From Kribbella sp. ALI-6-A (GTDB lineage Bacteria; Actinomycetota; Actinomycetes; Propionibacteriales; Kribbellaceae): a stretch of DNA of 64,000 nt. How positions within the stretch are numbered: position 1 is the stretch's first letter; each line of letters begins with the position of its first letter. A model generated the notes under the pieces. It was given only the letters and a program-made list of their open reading frames with translations, did not search any database and was not told where the DNA came from. Made by a program: the position numbers and the translations under genes. The stretch lies in assembly GCF_001984195.1 (NCBI RefSeq), contig NZ_MTQN01000008.1, forward strand, positions 310,001-374,000. The letters are read 5' to 3'. Below, one piece after another: positions 33,627 to 44,303 of this stretch.

Positions 33627-34604
33627 ATGGAGAAGCGGACGTTGGGGCGTACTGGTCGGGATGTCGGCGTGGTCGGGCTGGGGGCCTGGCAGCTCGGGGC
33701 CGACTGGGGTGAGGTCGGGGAGGACGAGGCGCTCGGCGTACTGCGGGCGGCTGTCGACGGTGGGGTGACGTTCATCGACACCGCCGACGTGTACGGCGAC
33801 GGCCGCAGCGAGCGGCTGGTCGGCCAGGTGCTCAAGGAGTACGACGGTCTGACGGTCGCCAGCAAGATGGGACGCCGGGTCGAGCAGCAGCCGGAGAACT
33901 ACACGCTCGACAACTTCCGCGCCTGGAACGACCGGTCCCGGGAGAACCTGGACGTCGAGACGATCGACCTGGTCCAGCTGCACTGCCCGCCGACCGAGGT
34001 CTACTCGACCGACGCGGTGTTCGACGCGCTGGACACGCTCGTCGAGGAGCAGCGGATCGCGGCGTACGGGGTGAGCGTGGAGACCTGCGCCGAGGCGCTC
34101 ACGGCGATCGCCCGGCCGAACGTGGCGTCGGTGCAAATCATCCTGAACGCGTTCCGCCTGAAGCCGCTCGACGAGGTGCTGCCGGCCGCCCGCGAGGCCG
34201 GCGTCGGGATCATCGCCCGCGTCCCGCTGGCCAGCGGTCTGCTGTCCGGCAAGTACGACGAGAACACCACCTTCGCCGCCGACGACCACCGCACCTACAA
34301 CCGCCACGGCGAGGCCTTCGACGTCGGCGAGACCTTCTCCGGCGTCGACTTCCGCACCGGCCTGGAGGCCGTCCAGCGCCTGATGCCATGGCTGCCGGCG
34401 GGCGCGACGATGGCCCAGTTCGCCCTGCGCTGGATCATCGACCAGCCCGGGGTCTCGGTCGTCATCCCCGGCGCCCGCAACCCCGAACAGGTCGCCGGCA
34501 ACATCGGCGCCGCGGCCCTCGATCCCCTGACCGAGGAGCAACTCGAAGCCGTCCGTTCGACGTACGACGAACTCGTCCGGCCCCAGGTCCACGACCGCTG
34601 GTAG
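33627..34604 (+). CDS. Aldo/keto reductase
   Basis: 325 aa NADPH-dependent reductase. Start RTLGRTGRDVGVVGLGAWQL; catalytic tetrad Asp in FIDTADVYGDGRSE, with Tyr55-type Tyr in the same element, Lys in VASKMGRR and a His-like position in LVQLHCPP. The C-terminal cofactor motif is VVIPGARNPEQVAGNIGA. TAGGGT stands seven bases before the ATG, suggesting a leaderless mRNA. It splits the usual DUF2017-mec neighbourhood. Substrate unknown. Confidence 0.9.
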   Translation: MEKRTLGRTGRDVGVVGLGAWQLGADWGEVGEDEALGVLRAAVDGGVTFIDTADVYGDGRSERLVGQVLKEYDGLTVASKMGRRVEQQPENYTLDNFRAWNDRSRENLDVETIDLVQLHCPPTEVYSTDAVFDALDTLVEEQRIAAYGVSVETCAEALTAIARPNVASVQIILNAFRLKPLDEVLPAAREAGVGIIARVPLASGLLSGKYDENTTFAADDHRTYNRHGEAFDVGETFSGVDFRTGLEAVQRLMPWLPAGATMAQFALRWIIDQPGVSVVIPGARNPEQVAGNIGAAALDPLTEEQLEAVRSTYDELVRPQVHDRW

Positions 34605-34668
34605 TCCACATACTGGACCGGATGCCGGGTTGGCGGGGACGCCTGGTCGCGCTCCGTATCGTGGAACT

Positions 34669-35115
34669 GTGCTGATCATCGACCAGGCGACGTACGACGC
34701 GATCGTGGCGCACGCGCGGCGGGACCACCCGGACGAGGCGTGTGGGGTGGTGGCGGGGCCGGCGGGGTCGGACCGGCCGGAGCGGTTCATCCCGATGCTG
34801 AACGCGGCGATGTCACCCACGTTCTACGAGTTCGACTCCGGCGACTTGTTCAAGCTCTACAAGGAGATGGACGAGCGCGACGAGGAGCCGGTGGTGATCT
34901 ACCACTCGCACACCGCGACCGAGGCGTACCCGTCGCGCACCGACATCAACCTGGCGCAGGAGCCGGGGGCGCACTACGTGCTGGTGTCGACCCGCGACGG
35001 CGCGGACTCGCCGGCCTACGACGGGCCGGTGGAGTTCCGCTCGTACCGGATCATCGACGGCGCGGTCACCGAAGAAGAAGTGCAGATCGTTCCGAACAAC
35101 CGAGGAGACAACTGA
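34669..35115 (+). CDS. mec: JAMM/MPN metallopeptidase Mec (CysO-cysteine peptidase)
   Basis: 148 aa. The JAMM zinc motif is complete: Glu23 (HPDEACG), His79-x-His81 (YHSHTATEAYPSRTD) and Asp92. Mec cleaves cysteine from the C-terminus of the CysO-cysteine adduct made by CysM. It precedes cysO by one base and cysM follows, giving the mec-cysO-cysM pathway. The GTG at 34669 is chosen because TATCGT lies six bases before it (leaderless pattern). Confidence 0.93.
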   Translation: MLIIDQATYDAIVAHARRDHPDEACGVVAGPAGSDRPERFIPMLNAAMSPTFYEFDSGDLFKLYKEMDERDEEPVVIYHSHTATEAYPSRTDINLAQEPGAHYVLVSTRDGADSPAYDGPVEFRSYRIIDGAVTEEEVQIVPNNRGDN

Positions 35116-35116
35116 G

Positions 35117-36345
<1,229 letters not shown>

Positions 36346-36439
36346 GCTGAGTCAGGTCCTCGCGGTGCGTGGCACCGCTCGAGGTTCCCAGCCCGGTGGG
36401 ACGGTCCGTCCCTGGTGGCCGGGACGCCGGGACGCCCAA

Positions 36440-36462
36440 GGTCGAGACATTCCGTTTCGACC
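36440..36462. promoter_or_regulatory. Candidate operator before the two-component operon
   Basis: Inverted repeat GGTCGAGAC, five bases, GTTTCGACC (8 of 9 pairs) ending 13 bases before the membrane-protein start. It could be a response-regulator site; nothing else in the 130-bp gap stands out. Confidence 0.4.
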
Positions 36463-36475
36463 CTGGGAGGGGCCC

Positions 36476-37165
36476 ATGTCCAGCACCAGAACCAGTTCAC
36501 CCGTTCCGGCCACGACCACCGGGCGGCGCCTGCGCGCCGCGGGGTGGTCGCTGATCGGCTCGTTCGTGGGTTTCGTGGTCGCGGTCGCGACGATGATCGC
36601 CACCGGCAACGGCTACGACGCCGCGTTGACCGAGGCCGCCGAGCGCCGCGGTGTCGGCCTCAACGATCTGCCGGCTGAGGCGATCGCGCCGATCAACCGG
36701 CAGTACAACGACCTTCCGACCGGCATCCTCACCCTGTGCCTGGTCCTGCTGGCGCTCGGCCTCTTCCTCGCCGGTGTCCGGCTGGCCACCTGGGACAGCG
36801 GCGGACTGGGCAAGGCGTCGGTCGCGGTCGCGGCGGTCATGCCGGTGTGCTGGCTGGCCGTCTACGCCCTCGAGTACTCGATCGGAGTCGAGGAACCCGA
36901 GCGCTGGTTCGACCTGTACGACGCGGCGTACGACCCGGCGATCGCCGTCAGCTCCGTCGCCGGATCGCTGGCGCTGCTGGGTGTCGTGGTCGTGCTGCGG
37001 CGGGCCGGCGTGGCACGGCGTACCGGTCTGGTGGTCGCGGTGTTGGCCGGACTCACCGTCGTCACCGCGGTCGCGGTCGGCGCTCCGCCGGTCGTGCCGT
37101 TGCTGTTGGCCGCGATTGTCGGCATCGTGATGGTCAGGACGGCACGGTCCGGCACGGCCGGGTGA
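36476..37165 (+). CDS. Hypothetical membrane protein linked to a two-component system
   Basis: 229 aa with five hydrophobic segments: about 22-44, 80-102, 113-133, 160-180 and 188-220. Between the first two lies an exposed loop (GNGYDAALTEAAERRGVGLN). The family is not recognised. GGGAGGGG precedes the ATG at 36476. It overlaps the histidine kinase start by GTGA, so it is probably a sensor partner or the regulated envelope protein of that system. Confidence 0.72.
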   Translation: MSSTRTSSPVPATTTGRRLRAAGWSLIGSFVGFVVAVATMIATGNGYDAALTEAAERRGVGLNDLPAEAIAPINRQYNDLPTGILTLCLVLLALGLFLAGVRLATWDSGGLGKASVAVAAVMPVCWLAVYALEYSIGVEEPERWFDLYDAAYDPAIAVSSVAGSLALLGVVVVLRRAGVARRTGLVVAVLAGLTVVTAVAVGAPPVVPLLLAAIVGIVMVRTARSGTAG

Positions 37166-39189
37166 CCGACCGTCGGGCCGGGAGTGGTCGGGTGGAGCTG
37201 AAGATCCGGTTGCCGCAGACCGTCGCCGTGGGCGTCACCTTGGTGGCGCTGACGACGGCGGCACTCGGTACGCCGGCGGTCCACCGGCGGATCCAGGTCC
37301 CGTGCGAGAGCGGGATCTGCCAGCCGTTCGAGCGGCCCACCCAGCCATCGCAGGAGGTGCTTGCCGCCCTGCACATCTCGGTGGCGGCCTACGCCGGGAT
37401 CATCACCGTCGTCAGCTGGGCGCTGTTGCTGCTCGCTTTGTCCGTCAGCCTGGTCCTCGTCTGGCGCCGGCCGTCGCTGCTGGCCGGGGTGACCGGGATC
37501 CAGCTCGGCGGGATCTTCGTCGGCCCGTTCGCCGACGCGCTCGCCGAGCAGGGGAACCCCACGACGACGGTCCTGCGGACCATCGTGATCGCCGCGGTCC
37601 AGCTGACGATGCCGCTGCTGATCGGGCTGTTCCCCGACAACCGCTGGCACCCTGGCTGGTTTCGCTGGGCCTGGCCGGTGGTCGGCCTGACCGGCGCGGC
37701 CCTTGTGGTCGGCGATCAGCTGAACGTGATCCAGCCGACCTCCGCGCCGCAAGGTCTGTACGACCTGTCGTCGGTGCTGTTGCTGGCCGGGATCCAGGTT
37801 CACCGCTATCTACGGGTGTCGGACTGGACCGCGCGGCAGCAGGCCAAGTGGTTCGTGCTCAGCTTCGTCGTGCTGGCCGCCAACGTCGTGGTCGCCAACG
37901 TGCTCGACGTCGCCGGACTGGTGGAGCACTGGCAGCTCGGACTGGTCGCGACGGCCTACCTCGCCTTCGTCGCGATGATCCTCGGACTGGCCTTCGCTCT
38001 CCTGCGCTATCGCCTGTACGACGTCAGCGTCGTCCTGCGCCGCACCTTCCTGTACGCCGGTGCGGTGATCGGGCTGGTGATCGCCTACGCCGGCCTGGTC
38101 GCGCTCGCCAGCCTGTCGATGGCGCGGGCCTCGGCCTCGATGGTCGGAGCCGCGGCGGTGGCAGCCCTGGCACTGGGCGGTGGTCTGCTGGCGGCGCGCG
38201 CCGGCGGCTGGTTCCGGGACAGGCTGCTGGGAGCCAGTGGCCGTCCGGGCGGGGTGGCGGCGCTGCTGGCCCGCGGGATGACCGGCGAGGACGGCCAACC
38301 GGCGAACCTCGCCGAGACCATCGCGGCCGCCCTCGTCCTGCCCTACGTCGCGGTCCTCGATGCCGGCGGCCGGACCCTGTGGACCCACGGCGACCGCGTT
38401 CCGCCGGACATCCACCCCGAAAGTGTGGTCGACGGTTCCGGCACCGTGCTGGGCTCATTGCTGCTGGCAACGACCAACGGGGCGCGGCTGTCCCGGCGGG
38501 AACGCCGGGCGCTGCGCGAGGTGCTGCCGTTCGTCGTACTGGTTCTGCGGGCGCAGCGGGAGTCCGGTGAACTGCGCGCGGCGCGAGCGGTGGCCGCCAC
38601 CGCGCGCGAGGACGAGCGACGCCGGCTGCGGCGCGATCTGCACGACGGGGTCGGACCGCTGCTGGCCGGCCAGTTGCTCACCCTGGACTCCCTGCGGCTC
38701 GCCGCGGCGCAAGCGGCCCGCGAGGGGGAGTTGCTCGCGCACCTCGAGGGCCAGGCCCGCGCCGCGATCACCGAGGTCCGGCGGATCAGTCGCGACCTTC
38801 AACCGGCCGCGTTGAGCACCGGGCTCGGCGCGGCCCTCGAGGCCGAGGTGGAGCGGCTGCGCGTTGCGGGGCTGGACGTCCGCCTGCGGCACGCACTTCC
38901 GGACGACGGTCTCCCGGCAGCGCTGGAGGTCGCTGCGCTGCGCATCGTTGCCGAAGCGCTGGCGAACGTCGTACGGCATGCCGGTGCGCGGGCGGTGACA
39001 GTGGAAGTTGCCGCGAGCGACGGCTGGCTGGACGTCCACGTCGCCGACGACGGGCGGGGGTTCGGTGACGATGCGGTGCCGGGCGTCGGGCTGGCGTCGA
39101 TGCGGGAGCGCGCCGAGGAGCTCGGCGGGTGGCTGGACGTCGTGACGAATTCGTCCGGGACCCGCGTGCACGGGAGGATTCCGCGATGA
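37162..39189 (+). CDS. NarL-type sensor histidine kinase, multi-pass membrane sensor
   Basis: 675 aa. Residues about 12-370 hold eight or nine membrane helices plus one external loop with two cysteines (PCESGICQPF). The dimerisation H-box is ERRRLRRDLHDGVGPLLAG with the phosphorylated His at residue 494. The ATPase has an N-box near ALANVVRHAG and G-box DDGRGFGDDAVPGVGLASM. A degenerate GAF-like part lies between membrane and H-box. It starts in a GTGA overlap; a GTG at 37192 is an alternative. It is paired by ATGA overlap with the response regulator. Confidence 0.9.
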   Translation: MTDRRAGSGRVELKIRLPQTVAVGVTLVALTTAALGTPAVHRRIQVPCESGICQPFERPTQPSQEVLAALHISVAAYAGIITVVSWALLLLALSVSLVLVWRRPSLLAGVTGIQLGGIFVGPFADALAEQGNPTTTVLRTIVIAAVQLTMPLLIGLFPDNRWHPGWFRWAWPVVGLTGAALVVGDQLNVIQPTSAPQGLYDLSSVLLLAGIQVHRYLRVSDWTARQQAKWFVLSFVVLAANVVVANVLDVAGLVEHWQLGLVATAYLAFVAMILGLAFALLRYRLYDVSVVLRRTFLYAGAVIGLVIAYAGLVALASLSMARASASMVGAAAVAALALGGGLLAARAGGWFRDRLLGASGRPGGVAALLARGMTGEDGQPANLAETIAAALVLPYVAVLDAGGRTLWTHGDRVPPDIHPESVVDGSGTVLGSLLLATTNGARLSRRERRALREVLPFVVLVLRAQRESGELRAARAVAATAREDERRRLRRDLHDGVGPLLAGQLLTLDSLRLAAAQAAREGELLAHLEGQARAAITEVRRISRDLQPAALSTGLGAALEAEVERLRVAGLDVRLRHALPDDGLPAALEVAALRIVAEALANVVRHAGARAVTVEVAASDGWLDVHVADDGRGFGDDAVPGVGLASMRERAEELGGWLDVVTNSSGTRVHGRIPR

Positions 39190-39848
39190 GCGACGAACCG
39201 GTCGAAGTGGTGCTGGTCGAGGACCATCCGATGTTCCGGCTCGGTCTGCGGACCCGGATCGAGCTCGACCCCGGGCTGACCGTGGTCGGCGAGGCCGCGG
39301 ACGGGCTGGAGGCGGTCGGCCTGGTGGAACGGCTCGCGCCGGACGTCGTCGTGGTGGATCTCAACCTGCCGGGGCTCAGCGGGATCGAGCTGATCCGGCG
39401 GCTCGGCGCCACCGCGCCCCGGGTCGCGCCGCTGGTGCTGACCATGCTGGACGACGAGTCGGTGTTCGCGGCGGTGCGGGCCGGCGCGCGCGGTTACCTG
39501 CTCAAGGACGCCGAGCCGGATCGCATCCTGGCCGCGATCCGGGCGGTCGCCGCCGGAGAGGCGGTGTTCTCCGGCGCGGTCGCGGCGCGGTTGCTCGCGC
39601 TCGCGGCGCAACCGGCCGGCCGGCACCGCGCGCCGGTCTTCGCCGGGCTGACGGAGCGGGAACACGAGATCCTCGCGCTGATGGCCGACGGCCTCGGTAA
39701 CGTGGCGATCGGGCAACAGCTCGGACTGCGGCCGAAGACGGTCCGCAACTACGTCTCGAACGTGCTGACCAAGATCCAGGCCGCGGACCGCGCCGACGCC
39801 GTACTGCGTGCTCGCTCCGCCGGACTCGGCGACGGGCGGCAGGGTTGA
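39186..39848 (+). CDS. NarL/FixJ family response regulator
   Basis: 220 aa. Receiver domain with acidic pair in LVEDHPMF and phosphorylation site Asp58 (VVVDLNLPG), Thr in LVLTMLDD and Lys in YLLKDAEP. A LuxR-type helix-turn-helix (about 155-210: LTEREHEILALMADGLGNVA, PKTVRNYVSNVLTKI) follows. Cognate to the kinase just upstream. Its targets are not visible apart from the dyad before 36476. It converges with the next gene, one base apart. Confidence 0.93.
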   Translation: MSDEPVEVVLVEDHPMFRLGLRTRIELDPGLTVVGEAADGLEAVGLVERLAPDVVVVDLNLPGLSGIELIRRLGATAPRVAPLVLTMLDDESVFAAVRAGARGYLLKDAEPDRILAAIRAVAAGEAVFSGAVAARLLALAAQPAGRHRAPVFAGLTEREHEILALMADGLGNVAIGQQLGLRPKTVRNYVSNVLTKIQAADRADAVLRARSAGLGDGRQG

Positions 39849-39849
39849 C

Positions 39850-40203
39850 TCAGGTCTTGAACAACACTTTGCGTCCCAGTCTCGGGTGGGTGCCGCGGCC
39901 CTTGCAGCTGTTGCAGGGGCGAGTGGCGTAGTTGAACAACGTGCCGCGGTGACGGCCCATGCCCTTGCACCGATTGCATTTCGCGTTCGGGTGCAGGCGT
40001 AAGGACAGGACGTAGGCGGCGAAGGCGGCGGCCAGCAGCACCAGCAGCATCCCGGTCGGCCCGAGGGCCGCGGCGATGTCGGCGGCGGTGCTGTCGGCGT
40101 TGGCGTCGGCAACCTGGCCGGCGGCTTGCCCGGCGGTGGTCGGTTGCGGATTCGGTGCGGCGGTGGAGCCCAGTGCCACCGCGATGTGGACTGCCAGGTT
40201 CAT
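39850..40203 (-). CDS. Small membrane protein with two CxxCxGxG motifs
   Basis: 117 aa. An Ala-rich N-terminus, one membrane helix (about 50-68, TGMLLVLLAAAFAAYVLSLR) and a C-terminal DnaJ-like zinc hairpin: CNRCKGMGRHRG and CNSCKGRGTHPR. Two CxxCxGxG repeats are what a DnaJ zinc finger needs for one zinc. There is no J-domain. It may be a membrane-tethered zinc protein of redox or chaperone type; function unknown. Confidence 0.72.
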   Translation of the reverse strand: MNLAVHIAVALGSTAAPNPQPTTAGQAAGQVADANADSTAADIAAALGPTGMLLVLLAAAFAAYVLSLRLHPNAKCNRCKGMGRHRGTLFNYATRPCNSCKGRGTHPRLGRKVLFKT

Positions 40204-40370
40204 GGCATCGCGAGGGGCGGTCGGAAATACATCGCTCCAGAGTGGCGTGCGTCACGTGAGAATGCAATTCCGCAGAGTAAAGATGTGGACAACTCCGGCG
40301 TGTCGTTCGGAAGTCTTAGGTGAGGGTTCCTTCGGAACTGCCCGCTGCCGGTCCTGACGGTGCCGCGGTC

Positions 40371-40376
40371 TAATCT
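40371..40376 (+). promoter_or_regulatory. Putative -10 box of a leaderless murI transcript
   Basis: TAATCT ends seven bases before the preferred GTG start of murI, so transcription would begin at or next to the start codon. No good -35 box is evident. The same layout recurs before several genes in this window. Confidence 0.45.
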
Positions 40377-40383
40377 AACCGTT

Positions 40384-41187
40384 GTGGCAGACGCACCGAT
40401 CGGCATCTTCGACTCAGGCTTCGGCGGGCTCACGGTGGCGCGGGCGGTGCTGGACCAGCTGCCGCACGAACCGATCCTCTACCTGGGCGACACCGCCCGC
40501 CAGCCGTACGGGCCGAAGTCCATCGCCGAGGTCCGGGAGTACGCGCTGGAGTGCCTGGACCACTTGGTCGAGGCCGGCGTGAAGGCGCTGGTGATCGCCT
40601 GCAACTCCGCCAGCGCCGCGATGCTGCGCGACGCCCGCGAGCGGTACGACGTCCCGGTGGTCGAGGTGATCCTGCCCGCCGCCCGGCGCGCGGTCGCCGC
40701 GACCAGGAACCACAAGGTCGGCGTGATCTGCACCCGCTCGACCGCCGCGTCGCAGGCCTACGACGACGCGTTCGCGGCCGCGCCGCAGGTCGAGCTGACC
40801 ACCCAGGCCTGCCCGAAGTTCGTTGATTTCGTGGAGTCCGGCGTGACGTCGGGCCCGGAGCTGCTGGCCGCCGCCCACGAATATCTGGACCCGCTCGTCG
40901 AGGCCGGCGTGGACACGCTGATCCTCGGCTGCACGCACTACCCGTTGCTGACCGGCGTCATCTCGTACGTGATGGGCGACGAGGTCACGCTGGTGAGCAG
41001 CGCCGAGGAAGGCGCCAAGGACGTGTACGGCGTACTGACCAAGGCGAATCTGCTGCGCGACGATGCGCTGCCCGCGCCGCGGCACCGCTTCGTCACCACC
41101 GGAAACCCGGCCGACTTCGCCGCGATCGGCTCTCGCTTCCTGGGACCGGTGATCAGCACGGTCGACCAGTTCGCCTGGGTGCGTTGA
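40384..41187 (+). CDS. murI: Glutamate racemase
   Basis: 267 aa cofactor-independent racemase making D-glutamate for peptidoglycan. Start [17 protein letters not shown]; catalytic cysteines Cys73 (VIACNSASA) and Cys183 (LGCTHYPLL). The GTG at 40384 gives the family-typical start [12 protein letters not shown], and TAATCT is placed for a leaderless message; GTG at 40360 is an alternative. It belongs to the conserved actinobacterial cysM-murI-MBL-rph-rdgB order. Confidence 0.94.
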   Translation: MADAPIGIFDSGFGGLTVARAVLDQLPHEPILYLGDTARQPYGPKSIAEVREYALECLDHLVEAGVKALVIACNSASAAMLRDARERYDVPVVEVILPAARRAVAATRNHKVGVICTRSTAASQAYDDAFAAAPQVELTTQACPKFVDFVESGVTSGPELLAAAHEYLDPLVEAGVDTLILGCTHYPLLTGVISYVMGDEVTLVSSAEEGAKDVYGVLTKANLLRDDALPAPRHRFVTTGNPADFAAIGSRFLGPVISTVDQFAWVR

Positions 41188-41319
41188 CCCAACTGTGACC
41201 CAGGTCGCAGCAGACGTTGTCCACGGCACCGGTTGCGGGCGCGATCGTCGGCAGGCAACTGTTCTGCGACGTCCCGGCGTGCTCTGCGCGGTGGGCAACC
41301 CGCCGGTAATGTTCAAGGT

Positions 41320-42066
41320 ATGAAGCTCACCGTGATCGGCTGCTCCGGGTCCGTCCCCGGGCCGGACTCGCCTGCGTCGAGCTACCTGGTCACCGCGGAC
41401 GGGTTCCACCTGGTGCTCGACCTGGGCAGCGGCGCGCTCGGCGCGTTGCAGCGGCATCTCGGCGTACCGGAGATCGGCGCGATCGCGTTGTCCCACCTGC
41501 ATCCCGACCACTGCATGGACCTGTGCGGTCTGTACGTCGCGGCGAAGTACTCGCCCGCGTCGCCGTTCCCGCGGATCCCGGTCTACGGCCCGCCCGGGAC
41601 GGCCGGGCGGATGGCGCTGGCCTACGACCTGCCGGATGACCCGGGCATGGAGGAGGAGCTGGAGTTCCACACCTGGCAGGAATCCCAGCAGATCGGGCCC
41701 TTCACGGTCCGGACCGCGCCGATGATGCACCCGGTCCCGGCGTACGCGATCCGGGTTGAGTACGGCAACAAGTCGCTGACCTACACCGGCGACACCGGGC
41801 CGAACGACGCGCTCGTCGAGCTGGCCCGCGGCACCGATCTGCTGCTGTCGGAGGCGGCCCAGCAGGACAACAACCCGGCGAATTCGGCCGATCTGCACCT
41901 CACGCCGTCCGAGGCGGGCGAGCATGCGAAGCGGGCCGGGGTGAAGCGGCTCGTGATCACCCACGTGCCGCCGTGGTACGACCGGGTCACGCAGACCGAG
42001 AACGCGCGCCGGACCTTCCCTGGTGAGGTGCTGACCGCGACACCGGGCGCCGTCTACGAGATCTGA
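41320..42066 (+). CDS. MBL-fold phosphodiesterase, Rv1339-like
   Basis: 248 aa metallo-beta-lactamase fold. Metal ligands lie in LSHLHPDHCMDL (HxHxDH), MMHPVPAY and YTGDTG. Position between murI and rph and overall pattern match M. tuberculosis Rv1339, described as an atypical class II cAMP phosphodiesterase; that assignment rests on synteny and family resemblance. TAATGT lies seven bases before the ATG (leaderless pattern). A strong bidirectional terminator follows. Confidence 0.87.
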   Translation: MKLTVIGCSGSVPGPDSPASSYLVTADGFHLVLDLGSGALGALQRHLGVPEIGAIALSHLHPDHCMDLCGLYVAAKYSPASPFPRIPVYGPPGTAGRMALAYDLPDDPGMEEELEFHTWQESQQIGPFTVRTAPMMHPVPAYAIRVEYGNKSLTYTGDTGPNDALVELARGTDLLLSEAAQQDNNPANSADLHLTPSEAGEHAKRAGVKRLVITHVPPWYDRVTQTENARRTFPGEVLTATPGAVYEI

Positions 42067-42108
42067 CGCCGCCACGGTTGCCGACGGCATCCGGTCGAGG
42101 ACGTGAGC

Positions 42109-42136
42109 CGGCCACTCGCCGTGGTGCGAGTGGCCG
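42109..42136. terminator. Terminator between MBL phosphodiesterase and oxidoreductase
   Basis: CGGCCACTCGC, six-base loop, GCGAGTGGCCG: an 11-bp perfect stem followed on the + strand by TTTCGCTTTGT. It lies between convergent genes and can serve both. Confidence 0.8.
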
Positions 42137-42159
42137 TTTCGCTTTGTCCTCCAGGGGAT

Positions 42160-43332
42160 TCAGCGCTGCTGGCCGCCGTCGAAGTAGCTGACCAGCGCCG
42201 GGTCGAGCTGCGGGATGTCGATCGGCGTGCCGTTCTCGCGCAGGGACGTGGTGGCCGCGTACCCGGCGGCGACCGCGGCGCGGGCGGCGATCGGCGAGGT
42301 CAGCGTGGTGCCGCCGTCGCGGACGAAGCGGACGAACTCGTCGACCAGCCGCGGGTCGGCGCCGCCGTGCCCCTCGTCCTCGGAGGCGACCTCGACGACC
42401 TGGTCGGCGTCGGCGCGGTAGCCCGAGCGGCCGCTGTTCCAGACCTTCACGACGCTGCCGGAGGTGTCGCCGAAGTTCTCCAGCCGGCCGTGGGTGCCGA
42501 TCACCGTGTAGTTGCGCCAGTAGTCCGGGGTGAAGTGGCACTGCTGGTAGCTGAGGAAAACGCCGTTGTCGAGCTGGAAGTTCGCCATCGACAGGTCCTC
42601 GACGTCCATCACCGGCGCCAGGCCCTTCTGCTCCAGCGGCGGCCAGTTGTCGTTCGACACGAACTCGTGGAACCGCTGCCCGGAGCGGTCCTGGCGGTCC
42701 TCGATCCCGCCGTACAGGACCAGGCCGCCGAGGGCGGTCGCGTGGGTGGTGTAGCCGCCGGCCAGCCAGTGCATCACGTCGATGTCGTGGGCACCCTTCT
42801 GCAGCAGCAGACTGGTGGTCCGGCGGCGGTCGGCGTGCCAGTCCTTGAAGTAGAAGTCGCCGCCGTGCCCGACGAAGTGCCGGCACCAGATCGCCTTCAC
42901 CTCACCGATCGCGCCGGACTGGATCAGCTCGCGCATGGTCTGGACGACCGGCATGTGCCGCATGTTGTGGCCGACGTACAGGCGGGTGCCGCTCTCGTAC
43001 GCCGCCTGCAGGACGCGGTCGCAGCCCGCCGTGGTGATCGCGAGCGGCTTCTCCACGAACACGGCGACGCCGGCCCGGAGGAAGTCGATCGCGGGGTCCT
43101 CGTGCAGGTCGTCGGGGGTGGTCAGGAAGACACCGTCGAGCTTCAGGTCGAGCAGTTCGCGGTGGTCGCCGTACGCCGTGGCCTCGGGGTACGTCGCCAG
43201 CGCGGCCTGGCGCTGCTTGTCGGCCGGGTCGCAGACGGCCACGATCTCGCCGCCCTCGCCGGGGTGGTGGGCGTGCCGGGCGAGTTGACTGCGCTGGCCG
43301 AGTCCGACCACACCGAACCGAAGATCAGTCAT
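42160..43332 (-). CDS. Gfo/Idh/MocA family oxidoreductase
   Basis: 390 aa NAD(P)-dependent dehydrogenase. The N-terminal Rossmann motif is FGVVGLGQRSQLARHAH; the Gfo signature is VFVEKPLAITTAG with the conserved EKP. The C-terminal domain carries the substrate site (WLAGGYTTHATALGG; HDIDVMHW, with a catalytic-type Asp/His). Such enzymes oxidise cyclitols, sugars or their glycosides. Starts with ATG after AGGAGT. It and the SGNH gene are inserts within the conserved MBL-rph neighbourhood. Confidence 0.88.
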   Translation of the reverse strand: MTDLRFGVVGLGQRSQLARHAHHPGEGGEIVAVCDPADKQRQAALATYPEATAYGDHRELLDLKLDGVFLTTPDDLHEDPAIDFLRAGVAVFVEKPLAITTAGCDRVLQAAYESGTRLYVGHNMRHMPVVQTMRELIQSGAIGEVKAIWCRHFVGHGGDFYFKDWHADRRRTTSLLLQKGAHDIDVMHWLAGGYTTHATALGGLVLYGGIEDRQDRSGQRFHEFVSNDNWPPLEQKGLAPVMDVEDLSMANFQLDNGVFLSYQQCHFTPDYWRNYTVIGTHGRLENFGDTSGSVVKVWNSGRSGYRADADQVVEVASEDEGHGGADPRLVDEFVRFVRDGGTTLTSPIAARAAVAAGYAATTSLRENGTPIDIPQLDPALVSYFDGGQQR

Positions 43333-43478
43333 CGTTCACTACTCCTGCACGTAGTTGTTTGTAAGAGCCTATGTCCGAACACTTCCGCCCTTCAACACCT
43401 GTTTGCTCCCGCCGTGTTGCCCGGCCGTTCCGCCAGCTCTCACCCAGCACCCGCCCAGCGACGTCATCATGACGGAAC

Positions 43479-44303
43479 GTGAGCCTCCACTACGTGGCAC
43501 TCGGCGACTCGACCACCGTGGGTGTCGGGGACCCGCAAGACGGCAGCACGACCGACCTATCCGGTGCCGGAGCGCGTCCGGGCGAGGGGTGGCGGGGCTG
43601 GGCCTCGCTGCTCGCCGACTCCCTGGGCAGTTCCCACCGTGTGACGTTCTCCAACTACGCGATCAGTGGCGCGACCGCGCCGCGGGTGGTCGCCGAGCAG
43701 CTCCCCGAGATCGGCTCGGGGCCGATCGACCTGGCCTCACTGATCGTCGGCCTGAACGACACGCTCCGCTCGTCCTTCGATCCCGGCCAGATCCGCGACT
43801 GCCTGCACCAGTGCGCCGCGGAGCTGACCGGGCGAGGCGCACTGCTCCTGACCGTCCGGTTCCACGACCACGGACAGATCTTCGGGCTGCCCACCTGGCT
43901 GCGCCGGCCGCTGTGGCAGCGGATCGAGCAGGTCAACGCCGTCTACGACGACCTGTTCCTGCAGTACGGCGGGATCCGGCTCGACATGGCCGACTATCCC
44001 GAGGTGTATCGCCGGGACTTCTGGTCGGTGGACCGCCTGCATCCCGGCGAGCGGGGTCACCGGCGACTGGCGCGGGCGTTCGCCGACGAGCTGGCCGCGC
44101 GCGGCGTACGGATCGACGTACCGCCGGAGCTGGACTGTGCCGGTGAGCCGCCGAGCCGGTGGGCCGACACGGTCTGGATGGTGAAGGAGGGCGTTCCGTG
44201 GCTCGGGCGCCGGGCCGGGGACCTGACGCCGTGGGCCGCGCGGATGGTGCTGACGCAGTTCCGCCCGCCCGCCGATGCGGGGGTGCGACGACTTCGGGCC
44301 TAG
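43479..44303 (+). CDS. SGNH/GDSL-type hydrolase
   Basis: 274 aa, no signal peptide. Catalytic Ser in [12 protein letters not shown] (block I), block III-like GLNDTLRS and block V Asp-x-x-His in [11 protein letters not shown]. Such enzymes are esterases or lipases on acyl groups of sugars or lipids. It starts with GTG at 43479; a small dyad CGTCAT-c-ATGACG lies just upstream. Its TAG stop coincides with the left tip of the 168-bp foldback element, so the original C-terminus may have been different. Confidence 0.87.
   Translation: MSLHYVALGDSTTVGVGDPQDGSTTDLSGAGARPGEGWRGWASLLADSLGSSHRVTFSNYAISGATAPRVVAEQLPEIGSGPIDLASLIVGLNDTLRSSFDPGQIRDCLHQCAAELTGRGALLLTVRFHDHGQIFGLPTWLRRPLWQRIEQVNAVYDDLFLQYGGIRLDMADYPEVYRRDFWSVDRLHPGERGHRRLARAFADELAARGVRIDVPPELDCAGEPPSRWADTVWMVKEGVPWLGRRAGDLTPWAARMVLTQFRPPADAGVRRLRA

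Noticed and set aside
43462..43474. Short dyad CGTCAT-c-ATGACG before the SGNH gene
   Set aside because: Six-base arms are expected by chance at this frequency; no second copy or divergent regulator supports it.
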